This document shows, one piece after another, positions 14,774 through 25,093 of a stretch of DNA of 64,000 nt. How positions within the stretch are numbered: the first letter of the stretch is position 1; the number at the start of each line of letters is the position of its first letter. The notes beneath the pieces were generated by a model. It was not told the origin of the DNA, did no database searches, and saw only the letters and a program-made list of their open reading frames with translations. The translations under genes were made by a program, and so were the position numbers. Source of the DNA: Limnanthes douglasii subsp. nivea (lineage: Eukaryota > Streptophyta > Magnoliopsida > Brassicales > Limnanthaceae); contig JAUPFV010000002.1 in assembly GCA_036936605.1 (NCBI GenBank), forward strand, positions 214,884,029 through 214,948,028, written 5' to 3'.

Positions 14774-15152
14774 AGATAGTTCCAAAAACCTTTAGAGGAA
14801 GTATGTGAGTAAAATAATATTTGGAGGACCAAATTCATTATGTCTATTGTTATATAAGAGTTCAGATGGATAAGCTCCACATTATAAAGAGAGAAAGTCA
14901 CAATCAATAGTTCTTTAATGATTAATCAATCACTATTCCCTAAAAAATGTGGTGCGCTTTTATAGTACATTTATTTGATCCGACTTATATCAACTAATTA
15001 CTTATTATGGGCCCTCTCTTAAGATTTATACTTGTTACAAAATAATCATTTTACATTACATAAGTGTTAATTGTTCCTAAAAGACTTCATTTATATCAAA
15101 TTACACATTTAAATTACCAAATTCTTATATATGCATAACTGTTCCCTTATCA
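14774..15152 (-). repeat. 3' LTR of the Tat-type element
   Basis: 379 bp. It starts AGATAG (the other copy has TGATAG) and ends CTTATCA. Alignment to the right LTR is clear throughout, for example 'atatcaactaattacttatt' and 'attgttcctaaaagact' in both. In element orientation the bases just before this LTR read CTTAGGGGTTAC, a weak polypurine tract. Confidence 0.88.
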
Positions 15153-15830
15153 GTAACCCCTAAGTCATTGTGATAATGTTTGAACAATGACTACTATTTT
15201 ACTATTTTTTATCCTTGCCAGACTATTTGATGCTCTCATTGGTGTCAATCTTCCTTTTAAAAGAAACCTTCATCGAATTTTGTCAATCTTTATTCTTGGA
15301 CGGAGAACTATTCATCAAATTTTGTTAATGTTTTTTTTTTGACAGAGAACTCTTCTCCAAATTCTACCATGTGCTTTTCTTGGACGAATGATTCTTCTTC
15401 GAATTTTGTTCAGCGCTTTTCTTGGACAAAGGATTCTTCTTCAAATTTTGTTAGTCGTTTCTCTTAGACAAATGATTCTTCTTTGAATTTTGGTCGACCT
15501 TTGTCAAATATTTCGAGAATACTAAATAAGAAAAATACCACCAGATTTTGTTTACTCGTAGATGTCCATACCAATTGTCTCCAAAAATATTTTTTACTAG
15601 TGACGTCATGAATCTCTGACACCACCAAATGAATGTTTTATCCTCTTGTCAGGTGTCGATTGGCATGTCATTTGCGTGTCTTTTCTTATGACACAAATTA
15701 GACTAGAAGCGACACCCATTTTCCCTGGGCAATTATTTCCCATACTTTGGACATTTTGCCCTTAAGAAAACAGACCATCTCACTTTTGGGATTTAAACTT
15801 TTCAAAGGCATACTCTTTCCTTGTAAAAGA
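15153..15830 (+). repeat. Internal region with about 50-bp tandem repeats
   Basis: Between about 15268 and 15505 there are four to five imperfect copies of a unit of about 50 bp built on 'ttcttggacgaa(t)gattcttcttcgaattttgttag'. The remainder up to about 15830 has no recognisable gene. It sits between the 3' LTR and the antisense ORF of the Tat-type element. Confidence 0.65.
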
Positions 15831-15832
15831 TC

Positions 15833-17583
15833 ATGGCTTCGCATGAACCTTATTCCAATATTTTTAGAGAGAGAATTTATGGATTTTTTAGAAAGATATA
15901 GAGACTTGTTTATGCCCTAAAACTTCCTAATTTTACATTGCTCATCGATAAGCCAATTAGCGGACGAGAGACGAGCCACCAAATTGTACGTCGAGCTTGA
16001 GACTCAACCACTTGTTATTACATATTATGGTGATTAGCCTCCAACTGAGAGTTTTGGTGCAATCATTCCCTTGAATATCTTTCCCCATCCCCCTAATCAC
16101 ATTTGCCTAGTAACAAAAAATGGTGACTATAAAGTAATGGGTAAAAATAAACACTCCAAAGTTACTTCGTCAAAAAGAAAGAGACACTATAAATCTGAAA
16201 AGGAAAATAAGCATTGCAAAGAGAATAAATGCTCCAAAGGTTTTTCCTCAGGAATACTTGCTACTCCATCCTCCACACTTAGCGGGACTTATCGACCAGC
16301 ACTTGAAGCCCTTCTCAAAAATTAACAAAGGCTGATGTAGCCTCCATAATAAAGCGGCCACTCGAACCTGTCCAGGATACAGAGTCAAACGTTTCTTCTG
16401 TTGGACATCATGTTGCAGAATATGATGATGGTGGTATTAATAAAGCTTTAGTTTTTAGCCTTTGGGGAAGAAGGGCCAATTGCTCAAGATGATGTTGTAC
16501 ATGCTGATGGAGTGCTAGTACCAATTATTGATGAAAAAAATGATTATTTCTAATGATCAAGTTATCGAAGAGAAAAAGCCAAATGTTGTTACTCTTCAAA
16601 AAATTTAGGGAAGAAAAACAATTGTTGTTGTACCTCAAACTATCAAGGAGACAAAGCCAACTGCTAATGCTTTTTAGATTGACGAGGGGAGTTCTCCTCC
16701 ATAGAAAAAGGTAAAGTCAAAAGAAGATGTTATGTTTTCCTATAACATTGATGCTTTAGTTGGGAACAATCTCTGGTTGGTCGAAAACAAACACAATAGC
16801 CTTGCACAATGTTCAGTACAAGTACTACGATATATCCAAGGAAGTGAATTTAAGAGCCTGATGGGGACTTTCATCTACTATATCTATTCGTTTTCTAATT
16901 GCTGTAGATAGTCAGACACCAGTCAAAGAACGTGAATTGATTGTATACACCAAAATAATGAATTGGGGTTTGCGATTCCCATTGAATCATTTTTTCGTTG
17001 AGTATTTTGCCATGGTCGATCTTTGCCCCACTCAAGCTGGACCCAAAATATGGTTCACGCTCATAGCTGGTATTATGGCTTCCAGGATTTCGAACAAGTT
17101 TTTATTTGGAATAACTTGTTGGCCTTTCTGGTTTAGCTAAAAATTCGTACTTTCCCTTATATTACTCAATCTTTGGTCGCAACCAGAAAGTTTTCAATGA
17201 TTTATTTGAGGTGAATAAGAAATAGAAGCAATAATTTCTTTTTATCTTTCGACTTTGGGAGATGGGATCTGAGGTAACAAGTGAAATTCCCCACAAACTG
17301 TCCCTCAACTAGACAAAGAGAGGTATGTTTCTAAGTTTTTTCCCTTTCATTTTTCTTGTGTCTATTCTCCTCATACCCCTCCCCTTTAAAAATAATAAGC
17401 ACGACCAGTTTGTCCAAGCCCTATGTTGATTTTGTGTGTTCAACAACGACCATTTTTACTGAGCTAAGTATGTGGGCCAAAGTTTCTTTGTCCAACAGAT
17501 TCCATCTTTGCTTTACGTCTACCAATCTGGGCAAAAGTCGTCTATGGAGAGTCAATCCTTTTGACCATTATAATATATTATAG
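15833..17583 (+). pseudogene. Broken antisense ORF (Transposase_28-like, 'putative gypsy type transposon') of the Tat-type element
   Basis: Not annotated as functional: several stops and frame changes. The best segment, 16937-17140, reads MNWGLRFPLNHFFVEYF then DLCPTQAGPKIWFTLIAGIMASR. It matches the ORF at 63.2 kb (FNWGLRFPLDPEIVRYFHL, LCPSQLSPNAWYTLMANIMASR). Similarity continues through 17140-17320 and, after a probable 86-bp intron (donor 17323, acceptor 17408), in 17409-17583, where WAKVSLSNRFHLCF and TNLGKSRLW match WAAERWGNRFHAAF and GNLAKSYLW of the other copy. Upstream, 16071-16325 is Lys-rich (KHSKVTSSKRKRHYKSEKEN), possibly a nuclear-localisation-like stretch. The function of this family is unknown. 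The plus strand is antisense to gag in the same element. Confidence 0.75.
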
Positions 17584-18515
17584 TATCACCATTAGCTCAA
17601 ATGTTTTTGTTTCCAACAAAATATTGTCGAAAAACATTCGAAAACATATCAAAGTTTTTTATATAACCCTGCGGAAGTCGACTATACCATTTAAAAGCAG
17701 CACCCTTTAATGTTTGGGAGAAAACCCTACAAAGTAACTTATCATCATCATAATTAATCATAAAATTCTTGAAATGTTCAATGTGGAGTTCCATCAAATT
17801 TTTCCAATTTCGAAATATCAAAATGCTTTGGAAGGTTGCTTAGAAATATTTCTGACGACAAAGGAGAAGACCTCCAATTATGACTAACCCTATAAACATT
17901 GGCCCTTGGACCTTCATTTTCCATTGTATAAACACCTTCATCGGATGGGGTTGTGTATGGGTTACTCACTAAATACTCAAAATCTTGAGTTCCCGACAGA
18001 TTTTGAACATGAGTAACCTGTTATTTCTTAGCATGATCCTTGGAGCCTTGTATTTTTTCCTTCAAGTCCTTAATCCGATAAGCCCTTCTATACTTGTTTT
18101 TGTGTTTCCTTTAATACCTCTTTTTTGTACTCTTTTCCCGGTGGTAAGCTATTCCTGGGGTATATTCACTTGAATTATAGAGTGAATAATCACTAGACTC
18201 GAATGATTCATATCGATATCTAGGCTTTAATTTTTTCCTCGGAGAATAGCGTTCGTGCCTTCAATATTTGTCTTTCTTATTATCAATTCGATGATTATCA
18301 TCAAATTTTTATTTCTCAATTATATTTTCCCTTCGAACTTCTAATTGGGTCTTTTTGAAGGTCGTTGCAACGTATCTTTCAAAATTCAGTTTTTCAATTT
18401 CTTCTAAGACTTCTTTTCTTCGAGCCACTAAAACAAACTCTTCCAATAGTTCACCAGCATATTGATCATCATGGTTTTTCTCATTTCCTAAATTATCTCC
18501 AATGAGGTTCTCCAT
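17584..18515 (-). pseudogene. gag remnant of the Tat-type element
   Basis: Minus-strand fragments: one at 18515-18309 (EELLEEFVLVARRKEVLEEIEKL, helical), one at 17969-17778 containing FLSNLPKHFDISKLEKFDGT, and one at 17821-17597 containing HIEHFKNFMINYDDDKLLCRVF and LKGAAFKWYSRLPQGYIKNF. The last is the retrotransposon gag core (AxxWYxxLPxGxIxxF). A one-base shift joins the two core fragments at about 17790. The same core occurs in the related minus-strand element at 52.4-52.6 kb. It ends abruptly at about 17590, where the antisense ORF of the opposite strand begins, so the C-terminal gag and all of pol are missing. Confidence 0.8.
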
Positions 18516-18633
18516 AAGTCATTCTCAGTCATCAAATCATTATTCACCTCCAATTTTCCTCGAATTTCTGTCACTAACTCTTTCAATATCAGAATAAAGG
18601 TTTTGCAAAATATCTTCGCGTACCAAACCATTT

Positions 18634-18649
18634 CCTACAGATAGAGCCA
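18634..18649 (-). other. Primer-binding site of the Tat-type element
   Basis: On the minus strand TGGCTCTATCTGTAGG, one base after the LTR end ATCA. The sister element at 53.4 kb has TGGCGTCGTCTGTAGG at the same place. Both resemble the tRNA-Arg type primer site (TGGCGCCGTCTGTGGG) used by Tat-lineage elements; this copy is mutated. Confidence 0.65.
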
Positions 18650-18650
18650 A

Positions 18651-19713
18651 TGATAGTTCAAGAAATCTTTGGACGAGGTTTATGAGTAAAATAATATTTA
18701 GAAGACCAAATTCGTTATATATGTTGTTATGTAGAAGTTTAAAAAGATAAGCTTCACATTATAGAGAGATAAAGTCACGAGCAATAATGATCTAATCACC
18801 AATCAATCATCATTCCCCAAAATAGACATAGCACTTTCATAGTACATTTATTGGGTCCCACTTATATCAACTAATTACTTATTGTGGTCATTCTCTTAAG
18901 TTTACTACTTGTTACAAAATAGTCATTTTACATTACATAGTTGTCAATTGTTCCTAAAAGACTTTCTTTATGTCAAATTACACCTTTAAATTACCAATGT
19001 CTTATAGTTGCATATAGGTATGGAACCGAAGAACCGAACTAAAATAACGGATTCGGTTTGGTTCCGGTTCCTTATAAATACCCGTATGGTTCCTTATCTT
19101 AAATACCCACGGTTCTCGGTTCGGTTCGGTTCGGAACCAAGAACCAAATAGTACCCATAAAGAACCGAATAAGCAATGGTACCTTTGAATATCCATGGTT
19201 TTGTTCGGTTCCAAACAGTTCTTTTGGCTACAAAGTAACCATTTGGTTCTTTTCGGGTTCAGTTCCAAACAGTTCTTTTGGTTAGAAAGTAACCATTTGG
19301 TTAAAAAATAACCATTTGGTTCTTTTCGAGTTCAGTTCAAAACAGATTTTTTGGTTAGAAAGTAACCATTTGGTTAGAAAATAACCATCTTGTTCCTTTC
19401 GGGTTCAGTTCCAAACGGTTCTTCTGGTTACAAAGTAACTATTTGGTTAGAAAGTAACCATTTGGAACCGAAACCCGAATGTAATCGAACCGAACCGAGA
19501 AGAACCAAATCGAACTGAATTTTAATCAATTCCTAAATGGGTACTAGTTTTAAAGAACCGAAAGAACCGAGAACCGAACCGAACCGAACCAAATTTTAAT
19601 CGGTTCCTAAATGGGTACTAGTTTTAAAGAACCGAAAGAACCAAGAACCGAAAGAACCAAACCGAACCGAAGAACCGAATGCCATACCTAGTTGTATAAT
19701 TCCTCCCTTACTA
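18651..19713 (-). repeat. 5' LTR of the Tat-type element, interrupted by an hAT-like insertion
   Basis: Starts TGATAGTTCAAG and ends CTTACTA (mutated from TTATCA). The total of 1,063 bp minus the 676-bp insertion and its 8-bp duplication leaves 379 bp, the same length as the other LTR. That supports all three sets of boundaries. Confidence 0.85.
19015..19690. mobile_element. hAT-like nonautonomous element made of AACCG/GGTTC repeats
   Basis: Termini are TAGGTATGG and CCATACCTA, a 9-bp perfect inverted repeat. The flanking 8-bp duplication is GTTGCATA (19007-19014) and GTTGTATA (19691-19698), one mismatch. An 8-bp duplication is the hAT hallmark. The interior is two opposed arrays: GGTTC-type words on the left and AACCGAACCG words on the right, plus near-tandem blocks of 'aagtaaccatttggtt' and 'ggttcagttccaaacagttctt'. 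No coding capacity; an 88-codon frame across it is just the repeat. Confidence 0.78.
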
Positions 19714-21591
19714 GTTACAACCATTAAAAGGATTATCAATTCCTTAGGTTACACCATATTTCACTCCACTAAGGCCAATATATTTTTTAAAAACCATGAT
19801 TTATTTGAGCACATAAAAAACTCACTCGCTTTTTGTAGGTAACGTACAATGGTACTTTCTTTATTGAGAAAACAAAATTTTAAGGTTAACTTTATGTTAG
19901 ATTGTACCTTATAAATCAATTATTCTCAACACATCTCTAGTTTCATGTGAATCAACAATTCAAATACGTTAATTAACAACAAACCAACAGTCTGAATTAA
20001 CTCTAAATTTATATTTTTATTATTCTTATGAGTAGAGTCACATCATTTTAAAATCATTCAATGACTATATATCATACTCCACTGATTATAAAAAAAGTAT
20101 GATAATAGCCGAGGGAAGCTTACGAGATTAGTCATGGGAGTTCAACACTTATCAGGCAATAATACTATTGATAATTTATTTATATGTTAAATAAGTTATC
20201 GACAATCCCCATATCATAAGAGGCAAAGAAAATGATGGCCCATACATGTACAATTCTTTGAGTATATCATCGTTTTCCTCTTACATATTCTTATTGATTT
20301 TTGTTGTTGATGTATTAATCGTAAAAAAATAAATGTTTGTGATAATTGGAGGATGAATATAAATTACTAATATAGGTTTTTGTCACATGAAGAGTCAATG
20401 AAGGATCATACGTAATTAGATCAAGTATTTGAAGATTGTCATGCCGTCAATTTTATTCCTCACGACGACGAATCTGACCTTTTAATACCAATCTTCCTAA
20501 CCTTCTCATGATAATGGCACAAACTTATTTTTTTTCCAGAGTAATGAAATGATTTTCTATATATTTCATATACAACTAACATCGTATATGCTCCAAATGA
20601 TCATATTTCCTTTACTCGTCTTCCATAATAACTAGTTTATAACCAAAGTTTAGTTGAGCATGCATTTTTTTATTATGAACTATTTATAAACCAATATCAT
20701 GATCACAATCAGGAGAAATACCTATCTCAGAGCCGCATTATTAGCTTTAAAAAGTATATAATTTATTAGCTTTAAAGAGTATATAGATGATTGCGGTTAA
20801 AAAGGTTATTAGAATGATTATGAAGGATTCAATTGCTTGGGCCCGTTGAATTGTGAGGACCAATGTAGGTACCATCGTCTTATATCCACCTAGCTATATT
20901 AAAAATGACTTTATAGTTGTTATAAAGAAGAGCATTAATGAGCGTTGGCATAAATTACCACATTCGTAAACATATGATTCTTCAAAATGATTTGTTTATT
21001 TTTTGTTTGGTTATCGTAATATTTCAAGTCGTATAGTTAATGATAAATAATAATCTTTTTTTTTATTGTTGAGATTTTTTATCTCAAACTAAACAAACAT
21101 CATTAATGATTTTATTTTTTTAGAGTTTAGTTTTGGAAAATCCAATGTATATGGGGTTTATGCACTTTTAGGATTTGCATTTTAAATCTTGTTTTCATTT
21201 TGTTATATTTTTGTTTTGACATGTATTTTCTATAAATGATATATTTACGTTTAGGATTGTATTTTATAGTTTTTTCAAAGTTATATTAAGTTGTACAATA
21301 TTGGTCACCTTAACTTTCTTTTGTGTGTTCCTATTTTATTTAAAACATCACAAATATTCAGGCTCATATACTGTTTGGTTAAAAATTATATTATGTTAGA
21401 TAATATTTTTGGGAAATTTTTAAAATGTTAAAAAGTATTACGAGAAGTTAAAATTTTGTGAGTTGAAGGTCAATCTTGATTTGAGTATGTTGCATCTGTA
21501 TAAAAGCAACAAAAATGTTAGCGATACTAAAATCAAGGAGGACCAAATAAAGGGTAAATCAAAGATCTCTCGAGCAAATGTGGTTTCTTGA

Positions 21592-22470
21592 AGTCAAGTC
21601 TATAAGCGACCGACGAGTACAAAAAGTGGGAGTAAAGAATGATATAAGGCTAAGAAACTGAAACTACATTATCTCAACATAACCTTGTGGTTATCATAAA
21701 TACCATTATGATGAAAACTTTCAGACCCTAATCATCTCGTTTATTTAGTTTTGTGGGACTTGTAATCGTTGTATTCAAGTACCTTCAAAAGATTGCACAC
21801 CGATTATCAACCCTTGTTTAGTGATGATATCAATAACCATAATTAAATATTATCTTTCGATGTAAGCGAGAAACTTTTATATATATTTCATATTATTTTG
21901 CAAATTCTTTTTATTTTAGCATTTTATTACGCACTCAACCCTTTTTAATCAATCTATAATATATTTTTAAATTAATGTTCTCTTATAAAATGAACCTAAA
22001 AAACCGGTTCATCTCATTCATTATTCTTATAATTCTCACCTTGAAACCGACTAAACCATTTATAGGATGAAATCACCAATTTCATTAAAGAAATCAAGTC
22101 AAATCTCAATGAAGAAGAGATGCCAAAATTATTCGAGCAGTTCAAGACGATCCCATTTCCAAGTGGCTCTCAACTTGTTATTAAGAAAGCTAATCAATTA
22201 TATTTTAGTATGAGGGTCAACCACACTCCGTTGGCTCAAAGATCTCGCATTTAGAGGTCAAAATTTAAGGAAATTATTGGTAACCAACCCTTTGCTATGG
22301 TTGCAACCATCAGAAAGATGATCAATTCCTTATTTGACATTATAATTCACTTAGTTGACGCTAATTTTTTTTATTATAAAAAAACCAGGATTTTTTTAAG
22401 TACATTAAAGACGTGCGCGAGTTTTTGAAGGTAACTTACTATGATATTTTATTTATGGAGAAAACCTTCG
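21592..22470 (+). repeat. Array unit 6 (truncated)
   Basis: Holds the first three blocks and stops after 'tttatttatggagaaaacc'. Beyond it the sequence no longer resembles the unit. Confidence 0.6.
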
Positions 22471-23832
22471 CTTTGAATTTCCAAAAAACTTCAGCCGGTT
22501 TATTGGATAAACACTCGTCTTTTAAGGTTACCTTATATTGTAGGTCAGTCCAAACACGTGGTCTATAGATTTGGTGATAAAGAGTTTTATGGATCTCAAA
22601 TTCATTATCTTCATATTAAGTTGTCAAAACGAGATATGTGGTCGACTTTATTTGCGCCAACAAAACCAAGATTATGAAGTAAAAAACCACCTAACAAATC
22701 AAAAGTAAAGGAACGATAACTTAAAACAGTTCGAATAAGAACACTTAGTTTACTTAGTATTTTGGATTTCAACAACTTCAATTATTTGTTTTTACTATTG
22801 TCTTTAACTTTTTACCTACCATACTTTATACTATTTGTTTTATAGTAGTCTTCATTTAGATGATCCTAGGTAGGATTAACTTCATTTCTTCAGTTTTTTT
22901 TCTAAATGTCCTTGTTGCTTTTGACAGTATCAAGTACAATCCACATATTTTTTTCTCGTACTGTGTTAGGTACGATCTCCATATTGTTGGTTCATATTGT
23001 GTTTTAACGAAGGTAATAATGTCGGTTTTGGGCCGCAGGGTTCCAACTGACTAAGACGATGACGCTAGTTTGAGGATAATTAGTGCAGTGATGCTTGTTA
23101 CGAGGGGTGATTTAGGTGAAACCCCCCTTTTGTACCATGATAGACCGGGAATTGGTGTAATGATGTCAGGTACAAAGGTTGTTTAGGTGAACAACCCTTA
23201 TGAAAAAATGTTTAAGACTTAATGGGTAAAAAAAGATCGTTAAGATGAACGAATCATATATGTGAGGATGGTTTTGGGTTTGGTTGGATGTGGATGGTCA
23301 CTCAGATGAACAACCCCTTTATATAGAAGTGATTTTGAGTTTGGTTGGAGGCGAGTGAGCGAGTGATCGTTCACTTTATGAGTCACTCAACTAGACTCTT
23401 TTATAGAATGAGGTTTTGAGTTAAATTAGGGGCGGAGTGCCATTTAACTTATAGACCATCTTATAACATAAAGTATTTCATTAAATCAAGAGTGATGAGT
23501 CACTTAGGTCGCTCTAATGCGTTAACCATCATGATTCGAGATTTTAAGATGAATAAGATAAAAAAATAATCGTTCAATTGCGCAATCTTTTTTATAAAAT
23601 AAAATTCCTTTCCATATCGTACCCATCATTTTAAAAATATATTTTGATATTCATACGATAAAAAATCGATAAGTAAATAAAAAATATATTTTTAAATTAT
23701 AAAATTATAAACGTCATATTAATAAAAAAAGTATTTGATTGGTAATAAAATTTTGGTTGCTTAATATGCCTAGATCGTTTATCGTAATCTGAAGATTAAA
23801 TTTTATCGATAATAATATTTTAAAAATATTAA
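22471..23832. other. Intergenic DNA without a recognised gene
   Basis: Between the repeat array and the Mutator-like element. Around 23040-23560 there are loosely repeated phrases ('gtgaacaaccc', 'gattttgagtttggttgg', 'gagtcactcaactaga'), suggesting an imperfect degenerate repeat. No open frame of interest on either strand. Confidence 0.5.
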
Positions 23833-23841
23833 TTTAAAAAT
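23833..23841 (+). repeat. Left 9-bp target-site duplication of the Mutator-like element
   Basis: TTTAAAAAT, identical to 36389-36397. It is AT-rich, so a chance match has to be considered, but it abuts both terminal repeats exactly. Confidence 0.85.
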
Positions 23842-24029
23842 GGGAAATGACACCTTAAGTACCTTTTAACCAAACCTATTACAACCTAGTACCCAAAAAT
23901 GGGTTAATGCTCACTTAATACCCATCTCATTAAACATATCCACTTCTAATACCTTTTCTTTTTTTAATACCAAGATTACCCTCAACCTAGTATATAAGGT
24001 TGATTTGTGAAAAAAGGGCCCCTTTTAGC
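23842..24029 (+). repeat. Left terminal inverted repeat of the Mutator-like element
   Basis: Aligns with gaps to the reverse complement of the right end. Shared words in order: GRGAAA, TAARTACCTT, AATACCAAGAT, the CTAG...TATAA promoter word, and a closing CCCCTTTT. The repeat is imperfect, and most differences are small gaps. Confidence 0.8.
23991..23997 (+). promoter_or_regulatory. TATA box of the transposase gene, inside the left terminal repeat
   Basis: TATATAA, about 150 bp from the element end. It lies about 580 bp upstream of the 5' UTR donor site at 24577. The matching word in the right repeat is TATAAAA. Confidence 0.6.
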
Positions 24030-24576
24030 TCCAGCATCTTCTTAATCACTTTTGAATTTTGAATTTTGAATTTATTAGCCTCCTTTCTCTCTCCTCTCTC
24101 CTAACCTAACAAGCAACCCATTTTTCAAGAACTTTTCTTCATTTCAAAAAACTACGGCTGATCACACCACCTCCGGCGACCCTATTGAACCACCATTTAC
24201 TTTACGTTACCTCCGGCGATCCATATAATCGCCTTATCGGAGTGTTACCGGCGAGTTTCAGAAAACAAGTTTAACGTCGTCAGCCTTCTAGGTACTGTTT
24301 TGCACCGTGATAGCCTCCTAGCTCCGATCTTGCACCGTATCTCAGCCTCCTAGACCACCGTACACAGCCTCCTAGCTCCGGTTTTAAGTTTCGAAATCGT
24401 AGTCGGACGTTACATTTTACAGGTGCGTAACAGAGTCGAGTTTTAAGTTTCGAAATCATTTTTCATTTTCGAAATCGATTATAGACTCTCATATAACGTA
24501 CGTTAATTGCAGGAAACTTATTTCCATCTGCTTCTGCTCAATTCAAAGCATCGAAACCGGCTCCGATCACATTCCG

Positions 24577-25085
24577 GTGAGAATTTTCATTTTCCCACCT
24601 CTGTTTGAACCCTGCTATTTATATGGTTAGTCCTTGCGATTTATAGCCTGCAATTTTACATCCAGGTTTCTAGATTATTGCATACACCCTGATATGTTAG
24701 GTTTGTTCGTACATTATACCTGACTGCATACACCATGCTATCTTAGTTTTGTCAGGTTGCTATATGTGTTGATAAATAGACCATGGCTCCATATACCCTT
24801 ATAGTTTAGGTACGTGATATTGCTATATGTTTCCAACCATTTCCTCTTGCTGCTATGTTAGATATAATATGTTGATATATGTGTTGGAAAACATACCAGT
24901 AGTCAATATACTATGATAGTTTAGGTATGCCAGTTTGCTATGTGTGCTGAAAATAGACCACGAGGCATATACCCTGATATGTTAGATATAGGATATTGCG
25001 ATTTCTGTTCTACTACCAGTAACAGATATGTGAAAGCTGTTTAACACCAACGTTAAACAAACTAACCAAAACTCCTATAATTCAG
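24577..25085 (+). other. Probable 5' UTR intron of the transposase gene, with internal repeats
   Basis: The donor CCG|GTGAGA and acceptor TTCAG|GG lie eight bases before the ATG. The intron consists of about five loose repeats of 100-120 bp with phrases such as 'catacaccctgatatgttag', 'catataccctgatatgttag' and 'actatgatagtttaggta', related to words in other noncoding parts of the element. Confidence 0.6.
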
Positions 25086-25093
25086 GGTACACA

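Larger units (their letters stand above)
14774..19713 (-). mobile_element. Decayed Tat-type Ty3/gypsy retrotransposon, pol deleted, with antisense ORF
   Basis: Two direct LTRs (14774-15152 and 18651-19713) are flanked by GTTAC on both sides (14769-14773 and 19714-19718). Transcription is on the minus strand: the primer-binding site lies next to the right LTR (18634-18649), and the gag remnant reads leftward from about 18.5 to 17.6 kb. No protease, reverse transcriptase or integrase is seen. Immediately left of gag is a plus-strand (antisense) ORF remnant of the Transposase_28 family. Order in its own orientation: 5' LTR, PBS, gag, (pol lost), antisense ORF, 3' LTR. Extra antisense ORFs downstream of pol are a known feature of Tat-lineage elements. 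An hAT-like element has inserted into the 5' LTR. Confidence 0.85.
14087..21591 (+). repeat. Array unit 5 (split by the Tat-type retrotransposon)
   Basis: About 2.56 kb once the retrotransposon at 14774-19713 and one copy of its 5-bp duplication are removed. The unit breaks at 'atatggttac' and resumes at 'gttacaaccattaaaagg', exactly as in uninterrupted copies. Blocks downstream of the insertion run from 19714 to about 21580. Confidence 0.7.
5346..22470 (+). repeat. Macro-array of six diverged tandem copies of a 2.5-2.8 kb unit
   Basis: The same ordered series of landmarks recurs head to tail: a 'ggttatcataa' block; 'atgtaagtgagacc' (about 5492, 8788, 10307, 14370, 21858); 'ttggttatggttacaacc' (5612, 9175, 13185, 14750, 22290); 'gggcaatgcccgagg'-like (6606, about 9530, about 10970, 20100); 'accaatatcatgatc' (about 7202, 11580, 20690); 'catatgattcttcaaaa' (7462, 11835, 13495, 20967); 'gtttagttttagaaaatcc' (7658, 12025, 13640, 21128); 'atattatttggttaaaa' (8296, 12273, 13867, 21372). 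Units begin near 5346 (5' truncated), 8515, 10035, 12498, 14087 and 21592. No open frame is conserved among copies, so I see no gene. The unit could be a decayed transposon that was later amplified. Confidence 0.75.

Noticed and set aside
6047..15152. Equal length (379 bp) of the solo LTR and of the LTRs at 14774 and 18651
   Set aside because: Sequences do not align. The 6-kb LTR belongs to the 61.4-kb family, so the equal length is a coincidence.
19002..19268. 88-codon minus-strand frame and the frame at 54197-54418
   Set aside because: They are translations of the AACCG/GGTTC repeats of the hAT-like elements.
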